From DATBSL01 sp963729875 (GTDB lineage: Bacteria > Acidobacteriota > Vicinamibacteria > Fen-336), in the NCBI GenBank assembly GCA_963729875.1, contig CAVSPR010000003.1:1-64000 (forward strand): a stretch of DNA of 64,000 nucleotides. Direction: 5' to 3'. Shown here piece by piece: positions 42,878 through 52,097 of this stretch. The position numbers and the translations under genes are program-made. The notes beneath the pieces were generated by a model. It was not told the origin of the DNA. It saw only the letters and a program-made list of their open reading frames with translations, and ran no database searches. Within the stretch, counting starts at the first letter, position 1. Each line of letters starts with the position of its first letter.

Positions 42878-43894
42878 GTGGCCCTCCAGGCCGGCTTCGT
42901 CGGCTGCGGCAACATCACCGACACGCACGCCCGCGCCGCGCGCGAGGCGGGCCTCGGGATCGCGGCGTTCTTCGGCCGCGACCCGAAGAAGGCCGAGGCC
43001 CTCGCCGCGCGCTACGGCGGGCGGGCCTTCGAGAGCTACGAGGACTTCCTCGCCCACCGGCCGATGGACCTCGTCGTGATCGGCAGCCCCTCGGGCCTTC
43101 ACGCCGAGCAGGGCACCGCCGCCGCCGAGCGCGGCCTGCACGTCCTCGTCGAGAAGCCGGTCGACGTGACGGCGGCGCGGGGCAAGAGTCTCGTCGCCGC
43201 CGCGGAGAAGGCGGGCGTGAAGCTGGGCGTCCTCTTCCAGGACCGCCTCAAGCCGGACTTCGTCCGCCTCCGTGATTTCATCCGGGGGGGCGGGCTCGGC
43301 CGCGCGCTGCTCGTCTCCGCGCGCGTCAAGTGGCACCGCCCGCCGGAGTACTACTCGGCCTCGGGCTGGAGGGGAACGAAGGCCCTCGACGGCGGCGCCG
43401 CCCTCGTCAACCAGGGGATCCACACCGTCGACCTGCTGCTCTGGCTCCTCGGGCCGGTGTCGCAGGTACGCGCCCTCACCGCCACCCGGCTCCACGCGAT
43501 CGAGGGCGAGGACGTGGCCCTCGCCCTCCTTCAGTTCGAGTCGGGGGCCGTAGGCACGCTCGAGGCCACGACCCTCGCCTGGCCCGGCTACCCGCGGCGC
43601 GTGGAGATCTCGGGAACCGAGGGGACGGCCGTCGTCGAGGGCGACCTGGTCGTCGCGGCCGACCTGCGGACGCCGGCGCCGGGACTCGTCTCGAAGGGGG
43701 ACGCGGGGGCGGCCAGTGCGAAGACGGCCGTCGTGTCGGACGCCGCCCCCCACCGCCGGATGTTCGAGGACTTCGCCCGCGCCGTCGCCACCGGCGGCTC
43801 CCCGGCCTGCGACGGGCGCGACGGCCTGCGAAGCCTGGCCGTGGTCGAGGCGGTGTACGCGGCCGCCCGCGGGGCCGCGGTGGAGGTCGCATGA
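42878..43894 (+). CDS. Cytoplasmic Gfo/Idh/MocA oxidoreductase
   Basis: A 338-residue protein starting at a GTG 11 nt after the DUF6807 stop. The Rossmann motif LQAGFVGCGNITDTHARAA is at the very N-terminus, with no export signal, unlike the other Gfo/Idh proteins here. VEKPVDVTA and GGAALVNQGIHTVDLLLWLL are the catalytic-region signatures. It probably oxidises or reduces an intermediate of uronate or DUF6807-linked metabolism with NAD(P). Its stop overlaps the GntR start. Confidence 0.9.
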   Translation: MALQAGFVGCGNITDTHARAAREAGLGIAAFFGRDPKKAEALAARYGGRAFESYEDFLAHRPMDLVVIGSPSGLHAEQGTAAAERGLHVLVEKPVDVTAARGKSLVAAAEKAGVKLGVLFQDRLKPDFVRLRDFIRGGGLGRALLVSARVKWHRPPEYYSASGWRGTKALDGGAALVNQGIHTVDLLLWLLGPVSQVRALTATRLHAIEGEDVALALLQFESGAVGTLEATTLAWPGYPRRVEISGTEGTAVVEGDLVVAADLRTPAPGLVSKGDAGAASAKTAVVSDAAPHRRMFEDFARAVATGGSPACDGRDGLRSLAVVEAVYAAARGAAVEVA

Positions 43895-44649
43895 GCAACG
43901 GGCGGCCGCTCACGGCAGCCGACCACACCAGCACTCGCGACCGCGTGGTGGAGCACGTCCGTCGCCTCATCGAGCAGGGGGGCCTCAAGCCGGGCGACCG
44001 GCTCCCCAGCGAGCGCGACCTCGCCCTCGAGCTGGGGGTCAGCCGGCCGAGCGTCCGCTCGGGGCTCGAGGCCCTCGAGTCGATGGGCGTCGTCGCGTCG
44101 CGGCGGGGGGCGGGGACGTTCATCGCGGACGGGCCGCCCGACCTCGGCGCCGAGCCGCTGAGCCTGCTCGCCTCGCTCCACGGGTTCACCCCGAGCGAGA
44201 TGTTCGAGGCCCGGCTCGTGCTCGAGGTCGGCGTGGCTGGCCTCGCCGCCGCCCACGCCGACGGCGAGCACCTCGCCGCCATGGCCGAGGAGGTGACCGA
44301 GATGTTCGCCTCCCTGGAGGACCCCGCGGCCTTCCTGAGGCACGACGTGCGCTTCCACCAGGCCGTCGCCACGGGCTGCGGCAACCGGGTCCTCGCCGCC
44401 CTGATGGAGATGGTGTCGGCGCAGTTCTACGAGCTGCGGAAGGAGACGATCGCGCACGCCCGGGACCTGCGCGAGGCCGCCGAGATGCACCGCCGGATCT
44501 TCCGGGCCATCCGGGCGCGCGACGCCGAGGCGGCCCGGGTCGCCATGCACGAGCACCTGAAGATGGCCCAGCACGCCCAGACCCTCGAGGCGCAGCCGGG
44601 CGAGCCACACATAGGAGGTAGAGCGTGGGTCACCCCTCTCTGGACCTGA
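43891..44649 (+). CDS. FadR-subfamily GntR regulator (copy A)
   Basis: A 252-residue protein. Residues of about 15-80 are the GntR winged helix (LKPGDRLPSERDLALELGVS, RPSVRSGLEALESMGVV, RRGAGTFI); the FCD domain follows, with metal-ligand type residues in FLRHDVRFHQAVA and EMHRRIFRAI. FadR-subfamily proteins bind TNGTNNNACNA sites, the very pattern found at promoters in this window, and respond to acids such as uronates. It overlaps the Gfo/Idh stop and runs 25 nt into the SDR gene, so it is tightly coupled. It is a paralogue of the regulator at 49.8 kb. Confidence 0.9.
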   Translation: MSNGRPLTAADHTSTRDRVVEHVRRLIEQGGLKPGDRLPSERDLALELGVSRPSVRSGLEALESMGVVASRRGAGTFIADGPPDLGAEPLSLLASLHGFTPSEMFEARLVLEVGVAGLAAAHADGEHLAAMAEEVTEMFASLEDPAAFLRHDVRFHQAVATGCGNRVLAALMEMVSAQFYELRKETIAHARDLREAAEMHRRIFRAIRARDAEAARVAMHEHLKMAQHAQTLEAQPGEPHIGGRAWVTPLWT

Positions 44650-45401
44650 CGGGCAAGGTGGCGGTCGTGCTGGGCGGGACGCAGGGGATCGGGCGCGCGC
44701 TGTCCCTCGGCATGGCCGAGGCTGGCGCCGACGTGGTCGCCTGCGCGCGCACGGCCGAGAAGGTGGAGTCCACCGCCAAGGAGATCGAGGAGAAGGGGCG
44801 CAAGACGCTGCGCGTCCCCGCCGACGTCTGCGACCGCGTCTCGCTCGAGCGCGCCCGCGACGCCGTGCTCGCGGCGTTCGGCCGGATCGACATCCTCGTG
44901 AACTGCGCCGGCCGCATCAAGCGCGCCCCCACCCTCGACCTGCCCGAGGAGGAGTGGAACGCCATCGTCGAGACGAACCTCACGGGAACCCTGCGTGCCT
45001 GCCAGGTGTTCGGACGGCCGATGATCGAGCGCGGCTACGGGCGGATCGTGAACGTGGCCTCCCTGAACTCGTTCGTCTCCTTCCTGGAGGTGACCGCGTA
45101 CGCAGCCAGCAAGGCCGGCGTCTCCGGCCTCACCCGCTCGCTCGCCGTGGAGTGGGGGCCGAAGGGCGTGATCGTGAACGCGATCGCGCCGGGCGTGTTC
45201 CGCACCGCCCTGAACGCCCAGCTGCTCGACGGCACCGAGCGTGGCAAGGAGCTGCGCATGCGCACGCCGCTGAAGCGCTTCGGCCAGATCGAGGAGCTCG
45301 TGGGCGTGTGCATCTTCCTCGCCTCCGACGCGGCGAGCTTCGTCAACGGCCAGGTGATCGCGGTCGACGGCGGCTTCCTGGCGAGCGGGGTGAACCAGTG
45401 A
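44625..45401 (+). CDS. SDR oxidoreductase, KduD-like (probable uronate-pathway reductase)
   Basis: A 258-residue short-chain dehydrogenase from a GTG preceded by AGGAGG. The cofactor motif is GGTQGIGRALSLG, the structural motif NCAGRIKRAP, and the catalytic residues Ser in NVASLNSF with YAASK. It ends with the common GQVIAVDGGFLASG. KduD/gluconate-5-dehydrogenase-like SDRs act on 2-keto-3-deoxy or keto acids. Between ExuT and UxaC genes, and with no UxuB in the window, it may reduce fructuronate; that role is inferred. Confidence 0.85.
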   Translation: MGHPSLDLTGKVAVVLGGTQGIGRALSLGMAEAGADVVACARTAEKVESTAKEIEEKGRKTLRVPADVCDRVSLERARDAVLAAFGRIDILVNCAGRIKRAPTLDLPEEEWNAIVETNLTGTLRACQVFGRPMIERGYGRIVNVASLNSFVSFLEVTAYAASKAGVSGLTRSLAVEWGPKGVIVNAIAPGVFRTALNAQLLDGTERGKELRMRTPLKRFGQIEELVGVCIFLASDAASFVNGQVIAVDGGFLASGVNQ

Positions 45402-46684
45402 GCTTCGAGAAGGCCGGCAACTACCGCTGGGTGGTGTGCGCACTGCTCTTTTTCGCCACCACCGTCAACTACGTCGACCGCCAGATCCTGGCCCTGATCA
45501 AGGAGTTCCTCGACGCCGAGCTGGGGTGGACGAACGAGCAGTTCGGCCTGGTGAACTCCGCGTTCCAGGGGGCCTACGCGGTCGGCCTCCTCGCCTTCGG
45601 GAAGTTCGTGGACCGCTACGGCACCAAGCTCGGGTACGCGGCCTCGATCGCGCTGTGGAGCGTGGCCGCGATGTGCCACGCGCTGGTGGGCTCGGTCTCC
45701 GGCTTCTTCGCGGCGCGGGTCTTCCTCGGGGCGAGCGAGGGCGGCAACTTCCCCTCCGCCATCAAGGCGGTGGCCCTGTGGTTCCCGAAGAAGGAGCGCG
45801 CCTTCGCCACCGCGATCTTCAACGCGGGGACGAACGTGGGCGCCATCATCGCCCCCGCCGCCATCCCCTGGATCGCCTACACGCTCGGCTGGCGCTGGGC
45901 GTTCATCTTCGCCGGCCTCGCCGGGTTCGTGTGGCTGTTCTTCTGGTTCCCGATGTACGACGTGCCGGAGAAGCGGAAGAGCCTCACCCGGGCCGAGTTC
46001 GACCTCATCCACAGCGATCGCGACGAGCAGGGCGTGGGCGGCACCCCGATGGGCTGGATCCGCTCGATGCGCCTGCCCCAGACCTGGTCGTTCCTGGTCG
46101 CCAAGTTCCTGACCGACCCCGTCTGGTGGTTCTTCCTCATCTGGCTTCCCGACTACTTCAAGAAGACCCGCGGGCTCGACATCAAGCACAGCTGGATCCA
46201 CCTGGTGACCATCTACGCGATCGTCACGGTCCTGAGCATCGCCGGCGGCTGGCTCACCGGCTACATGACGAGCCGCGGCTGGAGCGTCACGCGCGCCCGC
46301 AAGACCGGCATGTTCCTGTTCGCGCTGTGCGTCCTGCCGATCCTCCTGGCGACGAAGGTCGGCGACTGGCCGGCGGTCCTCCTCATCGGCCTGGCCGGCG
46401 CCGCCCACCAGGCCTGGTCGGCCAACCTCTTCACGACCGTGTCCGACATGTTCCCCAAGAAGGACGTGGCGACCATCATCGGCCTGGGCGGGATGACCGG
46501 CTCGATCGGCGGCATGCTCTTCCCGTGGTTCTCGGGCCGGCTGCTCGACCGCTTCGGGGCCGACGCGACAGGCGGCTACACGATCCTCTTCGCCATCTGC
46601 GCCTTCGCGTACCTCGTGTCCTTCGCCATCCACCACGTGCTCGCCCCGAAGTTCGAGCCCATCCCGGTCGGGAAGACCGCCTGA
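45398..46684 (+). CDS. exuT: MFS hexuronate transporter (ExuT-like)
   Basis: A 428-residue transporter with about 12 membrane segments, of the anion:cation symporter subgroup: YRWVVCALLFFATTVNYVDR at the start is the ExuT/GudP signature, with RVFLGASEGGNFPSAIKAV and FPKKERAFATAIFNAG following. It imports galacturonate or glucuronate with protons. The GTG start overlaps the SDR stop (GTGA). The gene directly precedes uxaC, as expected for uronate catabolism. Confidence 0.9.
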   Translation: MSFEKAGNYRWVVCALLFFATTVNYVDRQILALIKEFLDAELGWTNEQFGLVNSAFQGAYAVGLLAFGKFVDRYGTKLGYAASIALWSVAAMCHALVGSVSGFFAARVFLGASEGGNFPSAIKAVALWFPKKERAFATAIFNAGTNVGAIIAPAAIPWIAYTLGWRWAFIFAGLAGFVWLFFWFPMYDVPEKRKSLTRAEFDLIHSDRDEQGVGGTPMGWIRSMRLPQTWSFLVAKFLTDPVWWFFLIWLPDYFKKTRGLDIKHSWIHLVTIYAIVTVLSIAGGWLTGYMTSRGWSVTRARKTGMFLFALCVLPILLATKVGDWPAVLLIGLAGAAHQAWSANLFTTVSDMFPKKDVATIIGLGGMTGSIGGMLFPWFSGRLLDRFGADATGGYTILFAICAFAYLVSFAIHHVLAPKFEPIPVGKTA

Positions 46685-46697
46685 GCGAGGCACCGGA

Positions 46698-48149
46698 ATG
46701 AAGCCCTTCATCCACGACGACTTCCTGCTCGAGACCGAGACGGCCCGCGACCTCTACCACCGGGTCGCGAAGGACCTCCCGATCATCGACTACCACTGCC
46801 ACCTCTCGCCCGACCTCATGGCCGCGGACCACCGCTTCCGCTCGATCACCGAGATCTGGCTCGAGGGCGACCACTACAAGTGGCGGGCGATGCGGACGAA
46901 CGGCGTCCCCGAGCGCTTCTGCACGGGGGACGCCACGGACTGGGAGAAGTTCGAGGCGTGGGCCCGGACGGTCCCGGACACCCTCGGCAACCCGCTCTAC
47001 CACTGGACGCACATGGAGCTGCGGAAGCCCTTCGGGATCGAGGCGCTCCTCTCCCCCGCCACCGCGAAGGCGACCTTCGACCGGGCCAACGAGCGGCTGA
47101 GGGAGGGCGCGTTCACCGCGATGGGCCTCCTGAAGCAGTTCCGCGTGACGGTCGTCTGCAGCACCGACGACCCGACCGACTCCCTCGAGCCCCACGCGAA
47201 GCTCGCGCAGAGGAAGGACCCCGACACGCAGGTCTACCCGACCTGGCGGCCCGACAAGGCCGTCCTCGTCGAGGACCTCCCCGCCTGGACGGCGTGGCTC
47301 GGGAAGCTGGAGAAGGCGGCCGGCGCCTCGATCGGGACCTGGGACGCGCTCCTCGCCGCGCTCGAGAAGCGGCACTCGTTCTTCCACGAGAAGGGCTGCC
47401 GTGCCTCCGACCACGGCCTGGAGGCGATCGACGCCCTTCCGTTCACCGACGCGGTGGCGGCCTCGCTCTTCACGCGGCTGCGGGCCGGCCAGGCGCTCGA
47501 GGGCGGGGAGGCCCGGGTCTTCCGCTCGGCCCTCCTCCACCGCCTGGCCCTCCTCGACCACGCGCGGGGCTGGGTGCAGCAGTACCACGTGGGCGCCATG
47601 CGCAACAACAACACGCGCATGAAGAAGCGCCTCGGCCCCGACACCGGCTTCGACTCGATCGCCGACTTCGAGCAGGCCCGGCCGCTCTCCCGCTTCCTCG
47701 ACCGCCTCGACGAGACCGACCAGCTCGCCAAGACGATCCTCTACAACCTCAACCCCGCCGACAACGAGCTGATGGCCACCATGATCGGCAACTTCCAGGA
47801 CGGCAGCGTCCCCGGCAAGATGCAGTGGGGCTCGGCCTGGTGGTTCCTCGACCAGCTCGACGGCATGGAGGCCCAGCTGCGCGTGCTCGCGAGCATGGGC
47901 CTGCTCTCGCGCTTCGTGGGGATGATCACCGACTCGCGCAGCTTCCTCTCCTATCCGCGCCACGACTACTTCCGGCGGCTGCTCTGCAACATCCTCGGCG
48001 AGGACGTGCGGCGGGGCCGGCTGCCCGACGACCGCAAAGCCCTGGGGAACGTCGTCGCGAACGTCGGCTTCTACAACGCGCGCGACTACTTCGGCTTCGG
48101 TCTCGGCCGGGCCGCGGGGGAGCACGCGAAGGCATCCCGGCCGGCCTAG
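46698..48149 (+). CDS. uxaC: Uronate (glucuronate/galacturonate) isomerase
   Basis: A full-length 483-residue enzyme of the amidohydrolase-like UxaC family: IIDYHCHLSPDLMA (HxH metal motif), HYKWRAMRTNGV, STDDPTDSLE, QYHVGAMRNNNTRM and SRSFLSYPRHDYFRRLLCN. It interconverts D-galacturonate with tagaturonate and D-glucuronate with fructuronate in the cytoplasm. With UxaE encoded divergently, galacturonate can pass to fructuronate without altronate. It is last in the rightward operon and converges on the GH43 gene with only six bases between. Confidence 0.95.
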   Translation: MKPFIHDDFLLETETARDLYHRVAKDLPIIDYHCHLSPDLMAADHRFRSITEIWLEGDHYKWRAMRTNGVPERFCTGDATDWEKFEAWARTVPDTLGNPLYHWTHMELRKPFGIEALLSPATAKATFDRANERLREGAFTAMGLLKQFRVTVVCSTDDPTDSLEPHAKLAQRKDPDTQVYPTWRPDKAVLVEDLPAWTAWLGKLEKAAGASIGTWDALLAALEKRHSFFHEKGCRASDHGLEAIDALPFTDAVAASLFTRLRAGQALEGGEARVFRSALLHRLALLDHARGWVQQYHVGAMRNNNTRMKKRLGPDTGFDSIADFEQARPLSRFLDRLDETDQLAKTILYNLNPADNELMATMIGNFQDGSVPGKMQWGSAWWFLDQLDGMEAQLRVLASMGLLSRFVGMITDSRSFLSYPRHDYFRRLLCNILGEDVRRGRLPDDRKALGNVVANVGFYNARDYFGFGLGRAAGEHAKASRPA

Positions 48150-48155
48150 TAGTCT

Positions 48156-49775
48156 CTACCTCACGCGGAACCAGTCGAAGCGGGCCGAGCCCGTCGTCGT
48201 CGCCCCGTGGGACGCCCGGGCGACGACGCCGATCTTTGCGCCGATCCACATCCCCTCGCGGGCGGGGAACGGATCCCCGATCGGCCTGAACACGCCTCCG
48301 CCGGCTCGCGCGCTGAAGCGGCAGATCGCCCCCTCCGTCACCTCGACCCGGAGCTCGATCGGGCCCGCCCCGACGGGACGCGCCGACGCCTCGGTCTCGG
48401 TCCCCGAGGCGTCGGCCTCGGGGCAGACCCGCAGCGAGAGGCGGACGCCATCGGCACCAGGCGAGACGGTGAGCACGGCGTAGTCGCGGCCCATCACGAC
48501 GAGGCCGGCCTCCTCGCCCTCCCGCAGCCCTCCGGGGTCCAGGAGCGTCGTAGCGGTGAAGGCGGGGGCCGGGAGCTTCTGCAGCAGCAGGTGGCCCGCG
48601 GCCCAGAGCGTGTCGGCGGGAGAGGCGTGGGGAACTGCCGAGAGCCGGAGCGCGCCGTCGACGACCGACCACCACGACGCGTCCGGGTTCGCCTGCCACT
48701 GCCACTGGAGCCCGAGCGACGCGCCGTCGAACTCGTCACTCGCCTGCGGCTCGCGCGGGGGCTCGCCCGCGACCGGCTTGCGGGCCGACGCCACCGGCTC
48801 GCCGGTCCCGTCGCCATCGGCGTCGTCTCCCATCACCGGCCACCCGTCCCTCCAGCGCATCGGCTGCAGGTGGACGACACGCCCGTAGGCGCCCCGGTCC
48901 TGAAAGTGGAGGAACCAGTCGCCGCCGTCGGGCGCGCTCACCCATGCCCCCTGGTGGGGGCCGTTCACCCCGGTGCGCCCCTGGGCGAGGACGATGCGGT
49001 CCTCGTACGGGCCGTAAACCGAGCGCGAGCGCAGCGCGACCTGCCACCCCGGCTTGACTCCCCCGGCGGGAGCGAAGATCCAGTACCAGCCGTCCCGCTT
49101 GTAGAGCTTGGGCCCCTCGATGGTGGGGTGCTTCGCCCCGCCCTCGAAGACGGTCCGGCCCTCCCCGAGCACTCGCCGCCCGTCCGGGCTCAGCTCGACC
49201 ACCGTGAGCACCGCGTTGAAGCCGGCCCGGCTCTTCGCCCAGGCGTGCACGAGATACAGGCGCCCGTCGTCGTCCCACAGCGGGCAGGGGTCGATGAGCC
49301 CGCGGGCCGGCTTCACGAGGAAAGGCTCGTGCCACGGGCCCTCGGCGCGCTCGGCCGTCGTCATGTAGAGCCCGGCGTCGGGGTCGCCCCAGAAGATCCA
49401 GAGCCGGCCGCCGTGGTGGCGGATCGACGGCGCCCACACGCCCTTTCCGTGCCGCGGACGGTCGAAGTCGGGCGGCAGCCGCTGCAGCGCGTGACCTACG
49501 ATCGTCCAGCTGACGAGGTCGCGGGAGTGGAGCATCGGGAGCCCCGGCACGTTGCCGAAGCTCGACGACACCAGGTAGTAGTCGCCATCTACCCGAACCA
49601 CGTCGGGATCGGAGTAGTCGGCGAAGAGGACGGGGTTCGCGTACGTGCCGTCGCCCCGGTCGGGACGCCACGGGCTCTCCTGTGCGATCGCAGCCGTGGC
49701 CGCGATGGCGGCGATCAGTGCGGCGCACAGCGCCAGAGTGGTTGACGGGGTGGACGGGCGGATGCTACTTGTCAT
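48156..49775 (-). CDS. Secreted GH43 glycoside hydrolase with C-terminal beta-sandwich
   Basis: A 539-residue protein with a signal peptide (STTLALCAALIAAIAATAAI). Five-bladed propeller: YSDPDVVRVDGDYYLVSSSF (base Asp), IDPCPLWDDDGRLYLVHAWA (second Asp) and TIEGPKLYKRDGWYWI (acid Glu). From about residue 345 a GH43 C-terminal concanavalin-like domain follows (SDEFDGASLGLQWQWQANP). Likely activity is beta-xylosidase, galactosidase or arabinofuranosidase on pectin side chains. The ATG overlaps the ATG of the divergent GntR gene, and neither has a good ribosome site, so one start is probably wrong. Confidence 0.88.
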   Translation of the reverse strand: MTSSIRPSTPSTTLALCAALIAAIAATAAIAQESPWRPDRGDGTYANPVLFADYSDPDVVRVDGDYYLVSSSFGNVPGLPMLHSRDLVSWTIVGHALQRLPPDFDRPRHGKGVWAPSIRHHGGRLWIFWGDPDAGLYMTTAERAEGPWHEPFLVKPARGLIDPCPLWDDDGRLYLVHAWAKSRAGFNAVLTVVELSPDGRRVLGEGRTVFEGGAKHPTIEGPKLYKRDGWYWIFAPAGGVKPGWQVALRSRSVYGPYEDRIVLAQGRTGVNGPHQGAWVSAPDGGDWFLHFQDRGAYGRVVHLQPMRWRDGWPVMGDDADGDGTGEPVASARKPVAGEPPREPQASDEFDGASLGLQWQWQANPDASWWSVVDGALRLSAVPHASPADTLWAAGHLLLQKLPAPAFTATTLLDPGGLREGEEAGLVVMGRDYAVLTVSPGADGVRLSLRVCPEADASGTETEASARPVGAGPIELRVEVTEGAICRFSARAGGGVFRPIGDPFPAREGMWIGAKIGVVARASHGATTTGSARFDWFRVR

Positions 49776-50532
49776 GGTGTCTTTGGTGAACCACGAACCC
49801 ACAGGTCGAGCCCGATTGACGCTCCCGGACACGGCCGCCGGCGCCCAGGTCGTGGAGTTCGTGCGGCGGGAGATCGAGGCAGGCCGCCTCGGCCCCGGGG
49901 ACCGGCTCCCGCCGGAGCGGGAGCTCTCCCGCAAGATGGGCGTGAGCCGCCCCTCCCTGCGCTCGGGGCTGCACAGCCTGCAGGCGATGGGCATCATCAC
50001 GTCGCGCCGCGGAGCCGGTACCTTCATCGTCGAGGGTCCACCGCAGCTCGGCAAGGCACCGCTGCAGTTCCTGGCCGCCCTGCACGGCTTCACCCTCGAC
50101 CAGATGTACGAGGCGCGGCGGATGCTCGAGGTCGCCGCGGCCGGGCTCGCCGCCGAGCGCGCGACCGGCGAGCAGCTCGCCGCCATGACCGACGAGATCA
50201 CGGGGATGTTCGCGACCCTCGAGGAGCCCCAGGCCTTCCTCCGCCACGACCTGGGCTTCCACCGCGCGGTGGCCGCCGGCTCGGGCAACCCGATCGTGGC
50301 CACGATCATCGGCACGCTCACCGAGATCATCTGGGAGACCGGCCGGATCAACATGGAGGGCTTCAGCCTGCGCGAGTCGGCGGAGACCCACCGGCGCATC
50401 TACGAGGCGATCCGCTCCCGCAGCGCCGAGCGCGCGAGGCGCGAGATGACCCAGCACCTCGAGCGCGCGCGCTGGGAGCAGGTCAAGCGCGAGGCGGGCG
50501 ACGGCGGCAAGGCCGCGGCCCGCCAGCGCTGA
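49774..50532 (+). CDS. FadR-subfamily GntR regulator (copy B)
   Basis: A 252-residue reading with winged helix (LGPGDRLPPERELSRKMGVS, RPSLRSGLHSLQAMGII, RRGAGTFI) and FCD domain (FLRHDLGFHRAVAAGSGN, THRRIYEAI). It is a clear paralogue of the regulator at 43.9 kb, almost identical in the recognition helix. It lies inside the pectin cluster and is the other candidate controller of the TGGT-N3-ACCA sites. The start is uncertain: ATG 49774 overlaps the divergent GH43 start; GTG 49786 and TTG 49816 are in-frame alternatives. Confidence 0.85.
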   Translation: MVSLVNHEPTGRARLTLPDTAAGAQVVEFVRREIEAGRLGPGDRLPPERELSRKMGVSRPSLRSGLHSLQAMGIITSRRGAGTFIVEGPPQLGKAPLQFLAALHGFTLDQMYEARRMLEVAAAGLAAERATGEQLAAMTDEITGMFATLEEPQAFLRHDLGFHRAVAAGSGNPIVATIIGTLTEIIWETGRINMEGFSLRESAETHRRIYEAIRSRSAERARREMTQHLERARWEQVKREAGDGGKAAARQR

Positions 50533-50558
50533 GACCCCGGCACGTCCTCCCGCGCCGC

Positions 50559-51950
50559 TCACGGCTTCTTCGGGACGTAGTGGTAGGTGCGGAGCTTGTA
50601 CTGGACGTCGACCTGCGGGTTCTGCAGGAGCCGGATCATCTCGGCCCCGGCCAGGAGCACCGGCCCGTAGCCGTGGGTGGCGTACACCGACTGCGGGCGG
50701 TTGTAGTAGTAGACGTGGTCGCTCGCGAGCGTCGTCCCGACGCAGGTCCCCTCGACCTGGCCCTTCGGGTTCACCCGGGTCGTGACGCCGATCCAGCCGG
50801 CCTGGGCCACCGACCCGTAGCTCACGGGTGAGATCCACCCCCGGTCGATCGCCCGAGCCATCGAGTAGACGAAGATGGCCGAGGCCGACGTCTCGAGGTA
50901 GGAGTCCGTCTTGTCGAGCATCTGGTGCCACAGGCCGCTCGTGCCCGACTGGAGCTTCGCCACGCTCCGGACGTGCGCCCGCAGCGCCTCGAGCACCCTC
51001 TCCCGTCCCGGGTGGTCCGCGGGCAGGACGTCCAGGAGCTCCACCGACGCCATCATCGCCCAGGCGTTCGCGCGCGCCCAGTAGAACTCCGGGTTGAGCG
51101 GCTGGTTCAGGTGCCGGCCGTGCGCGTAGAGGCCGACCTGCGGGTCCCACAGGTGGGCGTGGAACTGGAGCACCTGCTTCACCGCGTCGTCGAACCAGGC
51201 GCGGTCTGCGGTGAGCGCCCCCATCTGCGCGAGCGCGGGCACGCTCATGTACAGGTCGTCGGCCCAGAGCGACTCCGGCTGCGGCCGCTGGCGCGCGAGC
51301 GTCCCGTCCGCGATCCGGAACTGCCGGTGCGCGATGTAGTCGCTCCAGTGGTCGATGACGTTCTCGAGATCCGGGCCGACCCCGGCCCGGCGCGCCTTGA
51401 CGAGGGCCGCGCACATCGAGCCCGAGTCGTCGAGCGATCCCGTCCGGATGATGGCCCCGAACGTCTCCTTCCCCGGCCGCGCACCCGCCGCGATCACCTC
51501 GCGGAAGTAGGGCAGGCGGTCGGCGATGAACTGCAGCTGCCGGCGGGTGTACTCCGCGAAGCGCTCGTCCCCGGTCACCTCGCGGGCCAGGAGCATCCCG
51601 GAGTGGGTGACGCCCATGGTGTAGTCGAGCGGGTAGAACGCCTCGCCGTCCCCGTCGGGAACCCGCGCGTCCGCGTTCGGAACCGAGAAATCGGTGATCT
51701 CGATCCCCGTACGCCCGTCCACCACCTGCGTCGGCGAGTTGGCGTCCAGGTAGCCGTGGACCCGCCGCAGGACTTCCGTGATCTCGGCGACCGTGGGCTT
51801 CTGGTAGGGGATCGGGTAGGTGCCCTCGGACAGGTCCTTCGGGTCCTTGTTGTCCCGATTGCGGTAGGGCCCCTCGGCCGGGGCCGATGCGGCCACGACG
51901 AGCAGGCAGAGGGGCAGGACGGCACGGCCGATCCACGGTCTTCCGGACAT
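50559..51950 (-). CDS. GH105/GH88-type unsaturated uronyl hydrolase
   Basis: A 463-residue protein with GGAGG before the ATG at 51950 and a signal peptide (GRAVLPLCLLVVAASAPA). The alpha/alpha-barrel motifs match unsaturated rhamnogalacturonyl/glucuronyl hydrolases: ESLWADDLYMSVPALAQMG near residue 226 with the catalytic Asp pair, ARANAWAMMASVELLDVLP, GLWHQMLDKTDSYLETSASA. These release 4,5-unsaturated uronic acid left by pectate or rhamnogalacturonan lyases. It is transcribed divergently from TonB receptor 2, with a shared FadR-type operator. Confidence 0.9.
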   Translation of the reverse strand: MSGRPWIGRAVLPLCLLVVAASAPAEGPYRNRDNKDPKDLSEGTYPIPYQKPTVAEITEVLRRVHGYLDANSPTQVVDGRTGIEITDFSVPNADARVPDGDGEAFYPLDYTMGVTHSGMLLAREVTGDERFAEYTRRQLQFIADRLPYFREVIAAGARPGKETFGAIIRTGSLDDSGSMCAALVKARRAGVGPDLENVIDHWSDYIAHRQFRIADGTLARQRPQPESLWADDLYMSVPALAQMGALTADRAWFDDAVKQVLQFHAHLWDPQVGLYAHGRHLNQPLNPEFYWARANAWAMMASVELLDVLPADHPGRERVLEALRAHVRSVAKLQSGTSGLWHQMLDKTDSYLETSASAIFVYSMARAIDRGWISPVSYGSVAQAGWIGVTTRVNPKGQVEGTCVGTTLASDHVYYYNRPQSVYATHGYGPVLLAGAEMIRLLQNPQVDVQYKLRTYHYVPKKP

Positions 51951-52020
51951 CGAAGCCTCCCGTTCCGGCAAGGGCGACCGCTCCTTCGTTTCCGGAGCTA
52001 AGCCCTTCCGCGCGAGCGTC

Positions 52021-52097
52021 TTGGTATCACCCGCCCCGGGCCCTGTCAATCCAATTGGTCAGACAACCCCTTGACATCGGGGTGACTGGTATTACAA
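52021..52097. promoter_or_regulatory. Divergent control region of GH105 and TonB receptor 2 with three FadR-type half or full sites
   Basis: A central TGGTCAGACAA (52056-52066) is flanked by two opposed -35 elements: TTGACA on plus (52071-52076) and TTGACA on minus (52044-52049). Each promoter also has a second site near its -10 position: TGGTATTACAA (52087-52097) and, for the minus direction, TTGGTATCAC (52021-52030). The central and rightward sites start 31 bp apart, close to three helical turns. All fit TNGTNNNACNA or nearly so. The 303-nt gap shows no coding sequence. Confidence 0.65.

Noticed and set aside
49783..49793. TGGTGAACCA upstream of GntR copy B as a regulon operator
   Set aside because: Its spacer is two bases rather than three, so it does not fit TGGT-N3-ACCA. 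It is mentioned only as a possible autoregulatory near-match.
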